64,000 nt of DNA, taken from NCBI RefSeq assembly GCF_016650035.1, contig NZ_JAENWM010000007.1, positions 1 to 64,000 on the forward strand, in the 5' to 3' direction. This DNA is from Clostridium sp. Its GTDB lineage: Bacteria > Bacillota > Clostridia > Clostridiales > Clostridiaceae. The notes below the pieces were generated by a model that saw nothing but the letters and a program-made list of their open reading frames with translations, searched no databases and was not told the origin of the DNA. Shown here in pieces: positions 10,552 through 20,603 of the stretch (its first letter is position 1; every line of letters starts with the position of its first letter). The translations under genes and the position numbers were made by a program.

Positions 10552-12603
10552 CTAGTCCACTTTTGATATTAGAGAATTATTATATAGTACCTTAGCATCA
10601 AATTTTCTTATAATTCCCCCATCAAACTGCAAGACTAAATCATTATTTGTAATAGAAATTACTTTTCCCTTGCCAAAACTTTTATGCAGCACCGTATCTC
10701 CTTCTTTAAAAGGAAAATTCGTACCATCTTCTCCTATAATATTGCACTCCACAATAAATCGTGAGGTTTCTTTTACTTTTCCTTTTATATTTTTAGAAAT
10801 GCAAAGCCAAACATTGTCTATAGCTCTTGTAATCCCTACATAAAACAGCCTTCTTTCTTCCTCTATGTTTTTATCCATGCTATTTACATGTGGGATATTT
10901 TCCTCATTACAATTTATAAGGAATACGTTTTTAAACTCCATACCCTTTACCCCGTGGATCGTACTAAGTATCACCGCATCGTCCTCTGTGCTTTTCTTAT
11001 GCTTTTTAATCTCCTCTTTAACCTGCTCTACATGGGCTAGAAAAGCTATTATAGAGTTATATCCTTCTATTGATTGTCTAAACTCGTCTATAACGTCCTC
11101 CATCTCACTTAAATCAATCTTAAATTTTGTGCAATATTCTTTAATATTATCATGATAACCTATACTTAAAACTATATTATCTACAGCACTTTTTAATGAG
11201 ATTTTATTTAGACTATGAATATCTTTTTTTAATTTATCTAACATCTTCATTTGAAACACTGGTGTACCGTCGATATCCTTTACCATTTCAAAACAGTCAT
11301 CCTTTACAGAATTTCTTCTTAATTTATCTAAATTTAATTTACTTATATATCTAAAGGGCTTATTAATTATTCGAAGAAAACTATCTCTATCAGTTTTATC
11401 AATGCTCAGTTTTAAATATGCTATTATATCTTTGCAAATGAAATGCTCAAAAAAATCATACTCCTTATCTAAAAGCAGAAAAGGGATTCTTTTTTTAATG
11501 AAAACATCTATTAGACTTCTACACTCTACATTTGTTCTGTATAATATGGCATTATCTCTATAATTTTTATCCTGTACACCATTTCGTTCTTCAATGATAC
11601 AACTGATTTCCTCTGCCTGATAACTTTCATTTACATTGTTAAGTACCGTAATACCACCATCTTGCTGTTTAAAAGCACTTATGTATTTTTCATTCCTCAT
11701 GCTATTATTCTTTATAATACTCATGGATATTTCCACTATATTTTTTGGACATCTGTAGTTAGTGGATAAGGGTAATTTCCCTCCACCGTCAAAACGTTCA
11801 GAAAACTTAACCATACATTCAGGATTAGAGCCTCTAAAGCCATAAATACATTGGTCTTCGTCACCTACTGCAAAAATTGAATTACCCTCGTTTATAAGTT
11901 TTAATATTTCCACTTGCATGGAATCACAGTCTTGAAATTCATCAACTAAAACATGTTTAAATAAGTTTTTATAACCTTTAAGCAGTGTATAATCTTTTAT
12001 AAACAAGTCTCTACAACCTATTTGAAGATCATCAAAATCATATAAGTTTCTTTCTTTCCTATACTGTTCATAAATATTATAGGCTGCTGTAAAGATTCCT
12101 TTATCAATACTTGAAGAGAAGCTTTCCAGATCATCGCCACTAGTCTTAAACACGGAAATATTATTTATTACTTCCTTTACTTTTTCATCACTTACTTCAT
12201 CTAAATAAGACATTAATACATTTTTTATTAGTTTATATACTTCTAGTGTATTAATTATAGTTATATCCCCATAATAATTTTTAAGAATTTTATAAAATAG
12301 GCCATGAAACGTTCCAAAAAACGGAACTCTTTCATTTCCATTAATAGCAACATATCTCTTTTTCATATTAATTGCCGCAGCTCTTGTAAACGTAATTACG
12401 ATAATATTTTTAGGGTTTATTTTTTTATGATTTATTAAATAAACAATTCTATTAACGATAACTACTGTCTTACCTGATCCCGGACCTGCTGTAACTAATA
12501 AATTTCTGCTATCAGAAAAAACTGCTGCTTTTTGTTCCTCACTTAAATTTGTATTCATTTTATTTTTTACTACTTTATTATTTATAATTTGTTTTGTCTC
12601 CAC
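10552..12603 (-). CDS. UvrD/PcrA-family ATP-dependent DNA helicase
   Basis: VTAGPGSGKT, VDEFQDCD, VGDEDQCIYGFRGS, TIHGVKGMEFKNVFL, RRLFYVGITRA motifs. Confidence 0.93.
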   Translation of the reverse strand: METKQIINNKVVKNKMNTNLSEEQKAAVFSDSRNLLVTAGPGSGKTVVIVNRIVYLINHKKINPKNIIVITFTRAAAINMKKRYVAINGNERVPFFGTFHGLFYKILKNYYGDITIINTLEVYKLIKNVLMSYLDEVSDEKVKEVINNISVFKTSGDDLESFSSSIDKGIFTAAYNIYEQYRKERNLYDFDDLQIGCRDLFIKDYTLLKGYKNLFKHVLVDEFQDCDSMQVEILKLINEGNSIFAVGDEDQCIYGFRGSNPECMVKFSERFDGGGKLPLSTNYRCPKNIVEISMSIIKNNSMRNEKYISAFKQQDGGITVLNNVNESYQAEEISCIIEERNGVQDKNYRDNAILYRTNVECRSLIDVFIKKRIPFLLLDKEYDFFEHFICKDIIAYLKLSIDKTDRDSFLRIINKPFRYISKLNLDKLRRNSVKDDCFEMVKDIDGTPVFQMKMLDKLKKDIHSLNKISLKSAVDNIVLSIGYHDNIKEYCTKFKIDLSEMEDVIDEFRQSIEGYNSIIAFLAHVEQVKEEIKKHKKSTEDDAVILSTIHGVKGMEFKNVFLINCNEENIPHVNSMDKNIEEERRLFYVGITRAIDNVWLCISKNIKGKVKETSRFIVECNIIGEDGTNFPFKEGDTVLHKSFGKGKVISITNNDLVLQFDGGIIRKFDAKVLYNNSLISKVD

Positions 12604-12739
12604 TTTCTTTCACCTACTATAATTATGTCATATATTATGTTTATACCCAAAATGCTCTTGTATTAATCATTACCTTATAAATTGGAATTATGTTATAATT
12701 CCATTATATACTTTTATTAAATTTCAAAGGGGAAAAATT

Positions 12740-14218
12740 ATGAAAAACTCAAAAGATTTTAATGTGAGAAATGAACGAAATCTAACAATGCTAGTAGATT
12801 TTTATGAATTAACTATGGCTAATGCTTATCTTGATAATAATGTTGGAGATAAAATTGCATACTTTGATATGTTTTTTAGACGAATACCTGACGGTGGTGG
12901 ATATTGCATCATGGCCGGCGTACAACAGTTAATTGAATACCTTTCAGATTTAAGTTTTTCTGATGATGATCTATCCTACTTAAGGGGGAAAAATGTTTTT
13001 TCAGAAGACTTTATAGATTACCTAAAGAATTTTAAATTTTGTTGCGATGTATGGGCAATACCAGAAGGTTATCCTGTTTTTCCTGGTGAACCCCTAGTTA
13101 TAGTTAAAGGACCTGTTATGCAAGCTCAATTTGTTGAGACAATGGTGCTACTCACAATAAATCATCAAACCTTAATAGCCACTAAAGCAAGTAGAATATG
13201 TAGAGCTGCCTTAGGTAGACCTGTTATGGAATTCGGTTCTAGACGTGCTCAAGGCTATGATGGCGCCATATACGGTGCTCGTGCTGCTGTCATTGGTGGT
13301 TGTTCTGGTACTGCATGCACCATAGCTGAAGAAATGTTTGACATTCCAGCTCTTGGTACTATGGCTCACAGCTGGGTACAACTTTTTGATACTGAATACG
13401 AAGCCTTTGAATCTTGGGCTAAAACTTACCCTGATAACTGCATGCTTCTTATAGATACTTATAACGTACTACGCTCTGGTGTGATAAATGCCATAAAAGT
13501 ATTTGATGAGGTACTTAAACCAATGGGCAAAAGACCTAAAGGAATCCGAATAGATAGTGGCGATATTACTTACTTAACTAAAAAAGTAAGAATGATTCTA
13601 GATGAAGCTGGATACGAAGATGTAAAAATAACTATTTCTAACTCACTTGATGAACACATAATAAAGGGTGTTTTAGAAAACGGGGCACAAATCGATAACT
13701 TCGGTGTAGGCGAGAGACTTATTACTGCAAGATCAGAGCCTGTGTTTGGCGGGGTCTATAAGTTAGTTGCTGTTGAAAACGATTCAGTTATAATACCAAA
13801 AATAAAAATCAGTGAAAATGCAGAAAAAATAACTAACCCTGCGTTTAAAAAAATATATAGGATTTTTGATAAAAAAACACATAAAGCCGTTGCAGATTTA
13901 ATTACATTACATGACGAGGTAATTGATGAAAGTAGACCCCTTGAAATATTTAATCAAATCTTTACCTGGAAAAAGACACGACTAAGAAATTACTATGTAA
14001 AAGATCTTATGGTTAAAATATTTGAAAATGGAAAACCTATTTATAACTCTCCTTCTGTCATGGAAATAAAAGCATTGTCCGCTAGGGAAGTTTCCAATTT
14101 GTGGCCAGAAGTTTTAAGATTACAAAACCCTCATCCATATTATGTAGATCTTTCTTGGAATTTATGGAATCTAAAGCAGAGTTTATTAAACCATTATTCA
14201 GAAGCCTTGGAAGAGTAG
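12740..14218 (+). CDS. pncB: nicotinate phosphoribosyltransferase
   Basis: 492 aa; LTMLVDFYELTMANAY, EFGSRRAQGYDGAIYGARAA, GTMAHSWVQLF, RIDSGDITYL motifs. Confidence 0.93.
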   Translation: MKNSKDFNVRNERNLTMLVDFYELTMANAYLDNNVGDKIAYFDMFFRRIPDGGGYCIMAGVQQLIEYLSDLSFSDDDLSYLRGKNVFSEDFIDYLKNFKFCCDVWAIPEGYPVFPGEPLVIVKGPVMQAQFVETMVLLTINHQTLIATKASRICRAALGRPVMEFGSRRAQGYDGAIYGARAAVIGGCSGTACTIAEEMFDIPALGTMAHSWVQLFDTEYEAFESWAKTYPDNCMLLIDTYNVLRSGVINAIKVFDEVLKPMGKRPKGIRIDSGDITYLTKKVRMILDEAGYEDVKITISNSLDEHIIKGVLENGAQIDNFGVGERLITARSEPVFGGVYKLVAVENDSVIIPKIKISENAEKITNPAFKKIYRIFDKKTHKAVADLITLHDEVIDESRPLEIFNQIFTWKKTRLRNYYVKDLMVKIFENGKPIYNSPSVMEIKALSAREVSNLWPEVLRLQNPHPYYVDLSWNLWNLKQSLLNHYSEALEE

Positions 14219-14317
14219 TGCCACCCACGTGGCAAGTGGCAAAAGTGACAAGCTCTAGCGTATAAATGTTATCCACAGCCACTTCCACAAGCTGTTTCCT
14301 ATATAATAAAAACAATA

Positions 14318-14348
<31 letters not shown>

Positions 14349-14357
14349 GGAGGAAAA

Positions 14358-14717
14358 ATGGAGCAAACTTTAAAAATCAAACTCTCTAAGGATGCTCATC
14401 AAGAGCTTATGGAAATGATTAGTCGGAGCGAAGATTATGACAGCATTAGATTTGTGTATGCCAGTGGCTGTTGCAAAACAGCAAAAGTAGACATAATCTT
14501 AGATAATTATAAAACAGGAGACATTAAAAATACCATTGGTGATTTGCAAATACTATATGATGAAACTCTTGTGGATAATATTGTAGAACTCACAATAGCC
14601 TACAAGGATTCTGGATTTTGGATTAAAACAAAATTGCCGGAAAACAGCAAATCAAATTGCTCTAAAAGCGATGAAAAATCTTGTAGTGGTTGCTCTGGAA
14701 ATTGTAGTTCTCACTAA
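14358..14717 (+). CDS. HesB/IscA-like (FeS-biogenesis fold) protein with Cys-rich tail
   Basis: 119 aa; IRFVYASGCCKTAKVDIILD and C-terminal NCSKSDEKSCSGCSGNCSSH. Confidence 0.65.
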   Translation: MEQTLKIKLSKDAHQELMEMISRSEDYDSIRFVYASGCCKTAKVDIILDNYKTGDIKNTIGDLQILYDETLVDNIVELTIAYKDSGFWIKTKLPENSKSNCSKSDEKSCSGCSGNCSSH

Positions 14718-14723
14718 TCAAAA

Positions 14724-14757
14724 AAACTAACCAAAATATTTTTGGTTAGTTTTTTTA
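14724..14757 (+). terminator. rho-independent terminator
   Basis: AAACTAACCAAAA-TATT-TTTGGTTAGTTTTTTT. Confidence 0.85.
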
Positions 14758-14773
14758 TGCACCTTTAAATAAA

Positions 14774-15244
14774 TTATACGTTTACTAATGGCCCAGGATT
14801 TTTTGCAAATAAATCCACAGTTTTCTCGTACGTGCCTTCAGTAAGTTCTGGAAACCAAATTGTAATTTCATGTTCTGCACTTTCAGGGCTATCAGATGCA
14901 TGAACTAAATTCTGAGTTTTATCTAAAGCAAATTTTCCTCTTACACTTCCAATTTCTGCTTTTGTAGGATCTTTATCTCCATTTATTTTTCTCACTACAT
15001 CCACAGCTTTTTCACCCATTAATATAATTGCACAAATCTTACCTTCGGTAATATAATTTATTAACTCTTCAAAAAAATTCTTTCCAGCATGTTCACTGTA
15101 ATGTTTTTTAGCACTTTCTTTTGTAGCAGTCATCATTTTCAGAGCTACAATTTCAAGCGATTTCTCCTCATATTGATTAATAATTTCCCCAATAAGGCCA
15201 CGGTTAACTCCATCAGGTTTAATTAAAACCAAGGTTCTTTCCAT
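14774..15244 (-). CDS. ndk: nucleoside diphosphate kinase
   Basis: MERTLVLIKPDGVNRGLIGEII; NLVHASDSPESAEHEI active-site His region. Confidence 0.95.
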   Translation of the reverse strand: MERTLVLIKPDGVNRGLIGEIINQYEEKSLEIVALKMMTATKESAKKHYSEHAGKNFFEELINYITEGKICAIILMGEKAVDVVRKINGDKDPTKAEIGSVRGKFALDKTQNLVHASDSPESAEHEITIWFPELTEGTYEKTVDLFAKNPGPLVNV

Positions 15245-15323
15245 TTAATTCACTCCCTCTTTAAATTAATTATAATTTAAATTATATCCAATTATTGCAT
15301 AATATACACCAGCGCTTATAAAC

Positions 15324-15539
15324 CTATGCATAAGTTTGTTTATACAATAGCCTTAAAGGAGATTCTTTATCCTCACTAAATAAATCATAATCTGAATGGT
15401 TTTTAATAATTAGTGGCTTAAAGACTTTAAGTTCAAGAAATGGACAATTCCCCCCGTTATCTGCCCATCTGTATAGTGCACACTCCTTAAAACAATTAAT
15501 TTCTTCTTCTGCTGTTGTTAAAAAAGGACACTGTAACAT
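15324..15539 (-). CDS. small Cys-containing conserved hypothetical protein (71 aa)
   Basis: CPF-x10-C-x3-C-x10-CPF pattern; start follows GAGGTG. Confidence 0.6.
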   Translation of the reverse strand: MLQCPFLTTAEEEINCFKECALYRWADNGGNCPFLELKVFKPLIIKNHSDYDLFSEDKESPLRLLYKQTYA

Positions 15540-15657
15540 TTCATCACCTCATTCCCATAATTTACTACTCTTAATAGCATTATAAGATATTTTAGTGATA
15601 AGTTACAGTGTTTTTTGAAAATTCTAAATATTATTTTATAAGCACATGAAAATATGT

Positions 15658-16341
15658 CTAATTATTCACGCCATCCTCTAAATACTTCCACTCTACAATG
15701 TCACCAAACTTTAGTGTATAAGCTCCGCAGCTTACACCGGGCTTAACTCCATTTACGTAATAACACCAACCACTTAGTGGCCCAGAACCTCTTACCTTAA
15801 GGTCATACATCCTTGTAACATAAGTTGATTCCCCTCTTCCGGACGCTGCATAGTTATTGCCTAATTCATTACGTGTAATATCAGCTACTGTTTTATTCTC
15901 AATATTTACATATACAGATAAAATAATTTTACCAGAGATATCATCTTTAATTATTAAATTAGGTTTTTTTACAGGTTCTTTTTTAGGTTCAGGAGCTTTG
16001 GGAGGTATATCTTTTTTTACAACTACTACTTCTTTCTTTTCAACTACTACATTTTCAGTGCTAGTAGTCTTTGTATCTGTTGTTTTATTTTCCACTATCG
16101 CTTTTGTTTCCTGCTCCTTAACTTCTGGTTTAGCATCATCTTTCAGTGTTTCCACTTTAACCGTTTGTTCTTGTATATCTTTCTCTTTTACAACTACTTC
16201 TGCTGATTTTGAGTCTTTTTCTTCCTGCTGCAGCGCAGCGGTATTTTTATTTAGGTATTTGTCTTGTACAATTTTTGTAATACTTAAAAGCCCTACGCTT
16301 ATTAATATAACTGTAGCTACAAGTAATATTTTCTTTTTCAA
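15658..16341 (-). CDS. N-terminally anchored DUF4430 (transcobalamin C-terminal-like) protein
   Basis: signal/TM helix, E/K/P-rich linker, C-terminal SGWCYYVNGVKPGVSCGAYTLKFGDIVEWKY typical of DUF4430. Confidence 0.8.
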   Translation of the reverse strand: MKKKILLVATVILISVGLLSITKIVQDKYLNKNTAALQQEEKDSKSAEVVVKEKDIQEQTVKVETLKDDAKPEVKEQETKAIVENKTTDTKTTSTENVVVEKKEVVVVKKDIPPKAPEPKKEPVKKPNLIIKDDISGKIILSVYVNIENKTVADITRNELGNNYAASGRGESTYVTRMYDLKVRGSGPLSGWCYYVNGVKPGVSCGAYTLKFGDIVEWKYLEDGVNN

Positions 16342-16390
16342 CTAAATCACTCTCTTCTATTCTGACATTATAGACCATTTGTATTATATA

Positions 16391-18202
16391 CTATTTTTCA
16401 CTACTAATCTTTCTTGTGTACAACACTCCTATAACCATAAAGAGCATCCCTAAAACTATAAGAACATTAGTATCAATAGTGGACCCCGTTTGAGGTAATG
16501 TATTAGCCTCTGCTTCATTTGTAGTTTCAATTTTATCAGTTGTTGTACTATCCCCTAAAACAAAAACTGGCAGCTCTTTTGCATTAATATCGCTAGAGTA
16601 AAAATCATATTTCCCAGAAGTTTTATATTCTTTAATTGCTATTAGCGCTCTAAGTACCTGCTCTGTAGATGTATAGTTTGACTTAGTGTCTTCTACTAAA
16701 TGCTTAAACCCTCCATCTTCAGCTTTAAAGGATAACAGTGCTGAAACTAAATCACCTTTGGCTTTAATAAATGTTTCTCCCTCTGGATCTATTCCTACAG
16801 ACGTAAGTCCTAATATAACAAAAGCTGTGGTTTCACTAGCTAAACCATATTGACTAATGCTGTATCCACTTTCATTTTGTAATATAGACAGAGAATTAAC
16901 AGCTGCATCAATAGCTGCTTTAACATCTGGTTTTGTACTAGAAAATTCTGATAGAGCATTTATAGCCGCTCCTGTCATGTCTGGATCTATTTTGTCTCCA
17001 TAATAAGTCCATCCTACCATTTTATCTGCATCATAACTTAACTTTGATTTCATTATAATATCAGCTAATTTTTCTTTAGAAACTTTGTAATCTTCCTCTA
17101 TGTTGGCATAGTTATAAGCAAAGATTCCAAACACCGCATCATTAATTAAAAATGTATTTATATCTCTATTAAACAGCTCTGAAACTAAATCGTAACCCTC
17201 CACATTATAAGGCGTATATCCGGCGGCCGTTAAGCCTATAATTAGTTTTTCAATGTCTGTATTGATTAAATCTTTTACACCATTTACCTTAATATCTTCA
17301 ATACTCTCTTTTAAGAAGGTAGTGTCTACTTTTTCACCTAACGTATTTAAACTAACAGCAGACCAAGTATCAATTCCCTTAGCATTTACAGCTGCAACCG
17401 AACTATTTATTGCCTGAGAAATTTCTTTTGTAATTGTAGTATTGTCTACAACTTCAGCTGTAATATTTTCACTTTCCTCCACCACGGGTGCTACTTCTTT
17501 TCCTATAGTAAATTCTATTTTATCATAAACTACTTTTGGAGATGCCTCAGTCCTAAAATCGCTTAACTCAAGAGTATGAGTTCCTACTTCTAGTCCTGCT
17601 GCAAGTGTAATTTTATTATCCACAACTACTACATCCTTGTCATCAATTTTAGCCATTATTCCAGTAATAGGTTGAATTACTTCCTTTTTCGTTGTGTAAT
17701 CTTCATAAGTGTTATTTAAACTAATAGTTAATTCAACATTTGCATCCTTAGTTGAATAATCTATTTTATTTGCCGTCATAGTTCCCATATCTCCATAATA
17801 TAAAATAAGCTTATCCCCGTTTTCTAATGTTGCACCATCAATAGCTGAAGCAATATCTTCATAACTGTTATTTCTTCTTATTGCATAAAGCCACCCATCA
17901 TATCCACCAAATTTTGCGCTATTTATTCCACCAATTTCCGAAATAAATTTTCCCCAGTCTTCATCATTAGAAGTCATAGATATATTATTTTTATCTAATA
18001 CCTCTTTTAAAGCCTCAAACCCATTTGATTTACTAGATGTTCCTGTTGTAATTATTTTTTCAAACCCTTCTACCTGCACTGAAACCTCAAAATCATTTTC
18101 TACTGCTTTAACCATTGTACTAGCTCCTGTAAGAATTTGACCCATTACGAATATTAATACCAAAGCCATAGTGTAAATCTTCATTTTCATTGTTTTTCTC
18201 AT
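16391..18202 (-). CDS. LPXTG surface protein: DUF4430 domain + linker domain + alpha-alpha helical (prenyltransferase/transcobalamin-barrel-like) repeats
   Basis: signal peptide; FGGYDGWLYAIRRNN...LENGDKLILYYG (DUF4430-like); helical repeats (MTGAAINALSEF, SEFVILGLTSVGIDPEG-type); C-terminal LPQTGS + TM + basic tail. Confidence 0.78.
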   Translation of the reverse strand: MRKTMKMKIYTMALVLIFVMGQILTGASTMVKAVENDFEVSVQVEGFEKIITTGTSSKSNGFEALKEVLDKNNISMTSNDEDWGKFISEIGGINSAKFGGYDGWLYAIRRNNSYEDIASAIDGATLENGDKLILYYGDMGTMTANKIDYSTKDANVELTISLNNTYEDYTTKKEVIQPITGIMAKIDDKDVVVVDNKITLAAGLEVGTHTLELSDFRTEASPKVVYDKIEFTIGKEVAPVVEESENITAEVVDNTTITKEISQAINSSVAAVNAKGIDTWSAVSLNTLGEKVDTTFLKESIEDIKVNGVKDLINTDIEKLIIGLTAAGYTPYNVEGYDLVSELFNRDINTFLINDAVFGIFAYNYANIEEDYKVSKEKLADIIMKSKLSYDADKMVGWTYYGDKIDPDMTGAAINALSEFSSTKPDVKAAIDAAVNSLSILQNESGYSISQYGLASETTAFVILGLTSVGIDPEGETFIKAKGDLVSALLSFKAEDGGFKHLVEDTKSNYTSTEQVLRALIAIKEYKTSGKYDFYSSDINAKELPVFVLGDSTTTDKIETTNEAEANTLPQTGSTIDTNVLIVLGMLFMVIGVLYTRKISSEK

Positions 18203-18214
18203 TATTATTTCCCC

Positions 18215-18916
18215 CTAGAATTTTTCAATATTTTTAATGTAAGTTATTTCTAATTTGCTTTTAAATCTAGTTAAAACTTTGTAGAAACTTTCGTAAAAAA
18301 TCAAAGCAAAAATAAAATTTCCCACCGCATGCATTATATCTGCACTAACACTTGTAAGATAAATTGTTAGAATACCCTTAATACTAATTGGGTCTAATAT
18401 TATAAGCACCGACCATAAATTCATTATCCAATCAAACAAAAATCCGTATAAGAAACATATAATTGCAAATTTTTCTACGGAAAGTTTTTTACCTCTTTTA
18501 CCTATTAAGCCTGAAAGTGCTCCAACTATACCCCAGGCAAGCATCTGCCAAGGGGTATAAGGGCCTTGACCAAGAAAAATATTTGAAATAAATGCTGCTG
18601 TGCTTCCAACCAAAAACCCTTCATACGGTCCAAATACTAGTCCAGATAAGGCTACTAAGAAAGTTGTTGGCTGAACATTTAGTATGGCCACAAAAGGTAT
18701 TCTGCTAATTGCTGCAAATACGCTTAAGGTAGCTATAACGGCTATTTCTTTAGTACCCATAGAACTTTTTTCGAAATAAAAATAACTTAAAAATATTATT
18801 AAAAACACAGCTATAGTTACACTTAATGACATATTAATATAACTCTTATATTTTATACCCAGCACTATTAGAAGTATTGGAATTAAAAATGTAAAATACA
18901 TTGTAATTTTTTTCAC
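18215..18916 (-). CDS. ECF transporter S component (predicted cobalamin/corrinoid specificity)
   Basis: 233 aa; IAVIATLSVFAAISRIPF ... ALSGLVFGPYEGFLVGSTAAFISNIFLGQGPYTPWQMLAWG ECF S-component pattern; riboswitch-linked operon. Confidence 0.82.
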   Translation of the reverse strand: MKKITMYFTFLIPILLIVLGIKYKSYINMSLSVTIAVFLIIFLSYFYFEKSSMGTKEIAVIATLSVFAAISRIPFVAILNVQPTTFLVALSGLVFGPYEGFLVGSTAAFISNIFLGQGPYTPWQMLAWGIVGALSGLIGKRGKKLSVEKFAIICFLYGFLFDWIMNLWSVLIILDPISIKGILTIYLTSVSADIMHAVGNFIFALIFYESFYKVLTRFKSKLEITYIKNIEKF

Positions 18917-20580
18917 TATTTCACCTTCAAATTAAGCTTATTTGAACTTACTTCGGTTTCTTCAAAATCTTTTAAAGTAAAAATATCGCTATTCCTATTT
19001 CTAAAAACTTTATTAATGGTGGTGGTATAATAAATCCCTGTACCAAGAATTTCTTGGCAGGTTCCATCCCCTACTATTTCACCATTAAACATTAATAAAA
19101 ACCTACTACAAAATTCTGCTGCAAAATCTACGTCGTGGGTTACAAGTATTATAGAAGTCCCATTTTTATTGAGTTCTTGTAGTATCTCACCTAGCATTGT
19201 TTTCACCTTTGAATCTAGTCCCCTAGTTGGCTCATCTAACAGTAAAACTTTAGGTTTGAGAACCAAAATTGAGGCTATGGCAACTCTCTGAATCTCACCA
19301 CCACTAAGGTCTCTTGGATTCTTATTCTTTAACTTGTAAATATCTAAAGCTTTTAGAGTATCTTCTATAACCTGATAGTCTTTAATATTGTAATTATCTA
19401 AAGTAAATTTTAATTCATCATAAACCGTTTCCTTTGATATATAATCATTAGGATTTTGTGAAACATATCCTATAATCCTTGCTATATCTTTGATTTTCAG
19501 CTTTTTAATTTCTTTATACTGTCCACTAAAATTCACTTTAACACTACCACTATATTTTAGAAGGCCCATAAGTGATTTTAAAAAAGTTGTTTTTCCACCG
19601 CCGTTAGCCCCCATAACACCAATGAATTCACCTTGTTTTATGCTAGTGTTTAAATCTTTAATAACTATATTTTCATCATATTTACAGTTCAAATTTTCAA
19701 TTCTTATAAGTTCTTCACTGTTAGATGAATTTTCATCTAGTAGTCTCGGTTTATATTCATATGTAAATTCTTCAATAGCCCTTCTTGCGTCCCTTAAACC
19801 ATAAGGCATATTTGTAATATCTAAATCTTTTGATATTTTTAAATAATTAGGTAAAAATATCTGAAGTTCTTTATTTTTCTCATTATAAAGCTCCTGTTTA
19901 CTTCCTGAAAAAGCTATTTCTCCTTTAGATAATATAAGGATTTTATCAGCAATATCAAAACATTTATGGATCCTCTGTTCAATAATTATAATGGTAATTC
20001 CTAGTTCATCGTTTATTTTCTTTATAAGTCCGATAACATCTTCTGCAGAAGCTGGATCTAATTGTGACGTAGGTTCATCTAAAATAATACAATTTGGTAA
20101 ATAAACTATTGCAGAGGTTATAGCAACTCTTTGTTTTTGACCACCTGATAGTGTATTAATGTCTCTATTTGCTATATCTAATATGTTAGAAAACTGCATA
20201 GCTTCAAAAATCCTTCTCTTCATTTCCGAACTTTCAACACCAACATTTTCAAGTCCAAAAGCAATCTCCCTGTGAACTTTATTCATAATCAGTTGACTTT
20301 CTGGATCTTGAAAAACCATCGTTACCTCACTTGCCCTTTTGCTATGTTCCATTTCTGTTACTTCATTACCATCTATTGTTACACTGCCTTTTATCTTACC
20401 TCCATAAAAATTTGGTACAGCTCCTGAAATACATTTAGCCAACGTTGATTTTCCTGATCCTGATTCTCCTACAACGAATAAAATTTCTCCTCTATCAACT
20501 TTTAAATTTATATTTTGAAGCACCGGTTTTGACTCTTTAGGATAGTAGTAGGTTAGTTCCTTCATCTCTATATATGACAT
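18916..20580 (-). CDS. ECF transporter ATPase, two fused ABC domains (EcfA1A2-like)
   Basis: two Walker A motifs (GESGSGKST, GANGGGKTT), two signatures (LSGGQKQR, LSGGEIQR), two Walker B (CIILDEPTS, VLLLDEPTR). Confidence 0.92.
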   Translation of the reverse strand: MSYIEMKELTYYYPKESKPVLQNINLKVDRGEILFVVGESGSGKSTLAKCISGAVPNFYGGKIKGSVTIDGNEVTEMEHSKRASEVTMVFQDPESQLIMNKVHREIAFGLENVGVESSEMKRRIFEAMQFSNILDIANRDINTLSGGQKQRVAITSAIVYLPNCIILDEPTSQLDPASAEDVIGLIKKINDELGITIIIIEQRIHKCFDIADKILILSKGEIAFSGSKQELYNEKNKELQIFLPNYLKISKDLDITNMPYGLRDARRAIEEFTYEYKPRLLDENSSNSEELIRIENLNCKYDENIVIKDLNTSIKQGEFIGVMGANGGGKTTFLKSLMGLLKYSGSVKVNFSGQYKEIKKLKIKDIARIIGYVSQNPNDYISKETVYDELKFTLDNYNIKDYQVIEDTLKALDIYKLKNKNPRDLSGGEIQRVAIASILVLKPKVLLLDEPTRGLDSKVKTMLGEILQELNKNGTSIILVTHDVDFAAEFCSRFLLMFNGEIVGDGTCQEILGTGIYYTTTINKVFRNRNSDIFTLKDFEETEVSSNKLNLKVK

Positions 20581-20603
20581 TTTATTTGCTCCCTGTAGTA
20601 GTA

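Noticed and set aside
15857-16345. 162-aa + strand ORF
   Set aside because: Antisense to the DUF4430 gene; Ser/Thr/Phe-rich as expected of antisense to Lys/Glu-rich coding
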